Below are positions 62,908 to 64,000 of a DNA stretch of 64,000 nucleotides, piece by piece. Position 1 is the first letter of the stretch. Each line of letters opens with the position of its first letter. The position numbers and the translations under genes were made by a program. The notes under the pieces are model-generated. The model ran no database searches. It was not told the DNA's origin and saw only the letters and a program-made list of their open reading frames with translations. Location: NCBI RefSeq assembly GCF_014269025.2, contig NZ_CP077094.1, forward strand, positions 3,410,001 through 3,474,000, in the 5' to 3' direction. Origin of the DNA: Pseudomonas promysalinigenes. Its GTDB lineage: Bacteria; Pseudomonadota; Gammaproteobacteria; Pseudomonadales; Pseudomonadaceae.

Positions 62908-64000
62908 TCAACCCGCGCGCCGCGGATTGTGGTAGAGATCAGCGAACATGTCGGCCATAGCCTCCTCGCTGGGCTCGTCCTGCAACTGCACATTGACCGC
63001 GCGGGTCACCAACTGGTGCGGGCGCGGCAAGTGCAGATCGTCAGGAATACGCGGGCCGTCGGTTAAGTAGGCCACGGGCAGTTCATGACTGATGGCCAGG
63101 CTCAGCACGTCGCCGAGGCTCGCCGTTTCATCGAGTTTGGTCAGGATGCAGCCGGCCAGGCCGCAGCGTTTGTAGCTGTGGTAGGCAGCGGTGAGCACCT
63201 GCTTTTGACTGGTGGTGGCCAGTACCAGGTAGTTCCTGGCAGCAATGCCACGGCCAGCCAGGGTTTCCAACTGCATGCGCAGGGCCGGGTCGCTGGCCTG
63301 CAGGCCGGCGGTATCGATCAGCACCACACGCTTGCGCAACAGCGGCTCCAGCGCTGCGGCCAGTGACTGCCCCGGGTCGACGTAGGTGACCGGCACATTG
63401 AGGATGCGGCCCAACGTTTTAAGTTGTTCCTGAGCCCCGATGCGGAAACTGTCCATGCTCACCAGCGCCAGGCTCTGCGGGCCGTACTTGAGCACATAGC
63501 GCGCCGCCAGCTTGGCCAAGGTAGTGGTTTTACCCATGCCGGCCGGGCCTACCATGGCGATGACGCCACCCTCCTCGATCGGTTCGACCTGCGGCACGGC
63601 AATCATCCGCGCCAGGTGCGCCAGCAGCATGCGCCAGGCCTGGCGGGGCTCTTCGATCCCATTGGTCAGCTCGAGCAGCTCGCGGGCGATGGGGCCAGAC
63701 AGGCCGATGCGTTGCAGGCGGCGCCAGAGGTTGGCCTGGGCCGGCTTGCTGCCCTGCAGCTGGTTCCAGGCCAGCGAACCGAGTTGCACTTCCAGCAGCT
63801 CGCGCAGCCCAGACAGCTCCGAACGCATGGCATCGAAAAGGCGCGGGTCGACTGCCGGCTGCGTCGCAGCCGGGGCTGGTGGCGGCACGTCGACGTGCGG
63901 CTCGATCAAAGGCTCGGCAGCGGTCAAGGACTGGCCGGCGAACAATTGGCGATTACCTTCGCTGGCCTCGGCGCGGTTATCCAGTTCTGCCTGGGCAGTG
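62908..64000 (-). CDS. flhF: Flagellar SRP-type GTPase FlhF (N-terminus beyond the window)
   Basis: Only the C-terminal about 364 residues are in the window; the frame stays open to base 64000. NG-domain motifs: G1 GPAGMGKTTTLAKLA, LVSMDSFRIGAQEQL, VLIDTAGLQ (G3), and G4 ILTKLDETASLGDVLSL. It places the flagellum at the pole. The start codon and basic N-terminal domain lie outside. Confidence 0.95.
   Translation of the reverse strand, partial: TAQAELDNRAEASEGNRQLFAGQSLTAAEPLIEPHVDVPPPAPAATQPAVDPRLFDAMRSELSGLRELLEVQLGSLAWNQLQGSKPAQANLWRRLQRIGLSGPIARELLELTNGIEEPRQAWRMLLAHLARMIAVPQVEPIEEGGVIAMVGPAGMGKTTTLAKLAARYVLKYGPQSLALVSMDSFRIGAQEQLKTLGRILNVPVTYVDPGQSLAAALEPLLRKRVVLIDTAGLQASDPALRMQLETLAGRGIAARNYLVLATTSQKQVLTAAYHSYKRCGLAGCILTKLDETASLGDVLSLAISHELPVAYLTDGPRIPDDLHLPRPHQLVTRAVNVQLQDEPSEEAMADMFADLYHNPRRAG

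Noticed and set aside
1-64000. CRISPR arrays, IS elements, integrase or att sites
   Set aside because: No regularly spaced direct repeats, transposase motifs or tRNA-linked integration signs were seen, despite the accessory toxin genes.

Overview
The window reads as a chromosomal segment of a Pseudomonas putida-group bacterium. The evidence is high GC content, REP elements of the P. putida type (TTCGCGGGTAAACC cores), and the Pseudomonas-type gene order fliA-cheY-cheZ-cheA-cheB-motC-motD-parC-parP-cheW. I saw no rRNA or tRNA genes, CRISPR array, IS element, integrase or attachment site. This assignment is inferred from gene content; no marker gene was compared.

Region 1 (about 1-10,100) is a purine and urate catabolism block. 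It holds a purine permease, HIU hydrolase (hiuH), allantoinase (puuE), OHCU decarboxylase (uraD), ureidoglycolate lyase (allA), a membrane urate hydroxylase with a fused cytochrome c (puuD), a urate/xanthine-type NCS2 permease and two tandem Tsx-like outer-membrane channels. An orphan RHS-tip gene lies inside it. Region 2 (10,200-15,600) is accessory: DUF808, a divergent ROK protein, an oxidoreductase/VOC pair with a divergent LysR regulator, and a TetR regulator. Region 3 (15,700-23,900) disposes of glyoxylate and urea: GlcG-like protein, glyoxylate carboligase, hydroxypyruvate isomerase, tartronate semialdehyde reductase, glycerate kinase, pyruvate kinase and a urea transporter. Together regions 1 and 3 take urate to pyruvate plus exportable urea, except that no gene for the allantoate step lies in the window.

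Region 4 (23,900-39,900) is mixed. It holds a second RHS-tip gene, a Kv-type ion channel with a C-terminal zinc ribbon, a 1504-residue NEL-type ubiquitin-ligase effector, a sulfate-binding protein, a methyltransferase, a DMT exporter, an Lrp regulator, an NCS1 permease with an Asp/Glu-racemase-superfamily enzyme, and several single housekeeping genes. Region 5 (39,900-47,250) is the complete cytochrome c maturation operon ccmABCDEFGHI, including the 58-residue ccmD. Region 6 (47,380-64,000) is flagellar and chemotaxis: a FliK-like/FlhB-C-terminus pair, then the flhF-fleN-fliA-che-mot-par-cheW block. A 918-residue TcdB-like glycosyltransferase effector sits between the two parts.

The most interesting signals are these. 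(a) A perfect 10-bp palindrome, TTGTATACAA, occurs upstream of puuE, twice upstream of gcl, upstream of the NCS1 permease and, unexpectedly, just before fliK; this suggests one regulon covering urate, glyoxylate and an unassigned NCS1 substrate. (b) Two large predicted effectors (NEL ligase and TcdB-like glycosyltransferase) appear to share an N-terminal architecture with swapped catalytic heads. (c) The racemase-family enzyme next to the NCS1 permease has the Gly/Cys arrangement of arylmalonate decarboxylase instead of two catalytic cysteines. (d) The CheA linker carries four copies of an acidic amphipathic motif.
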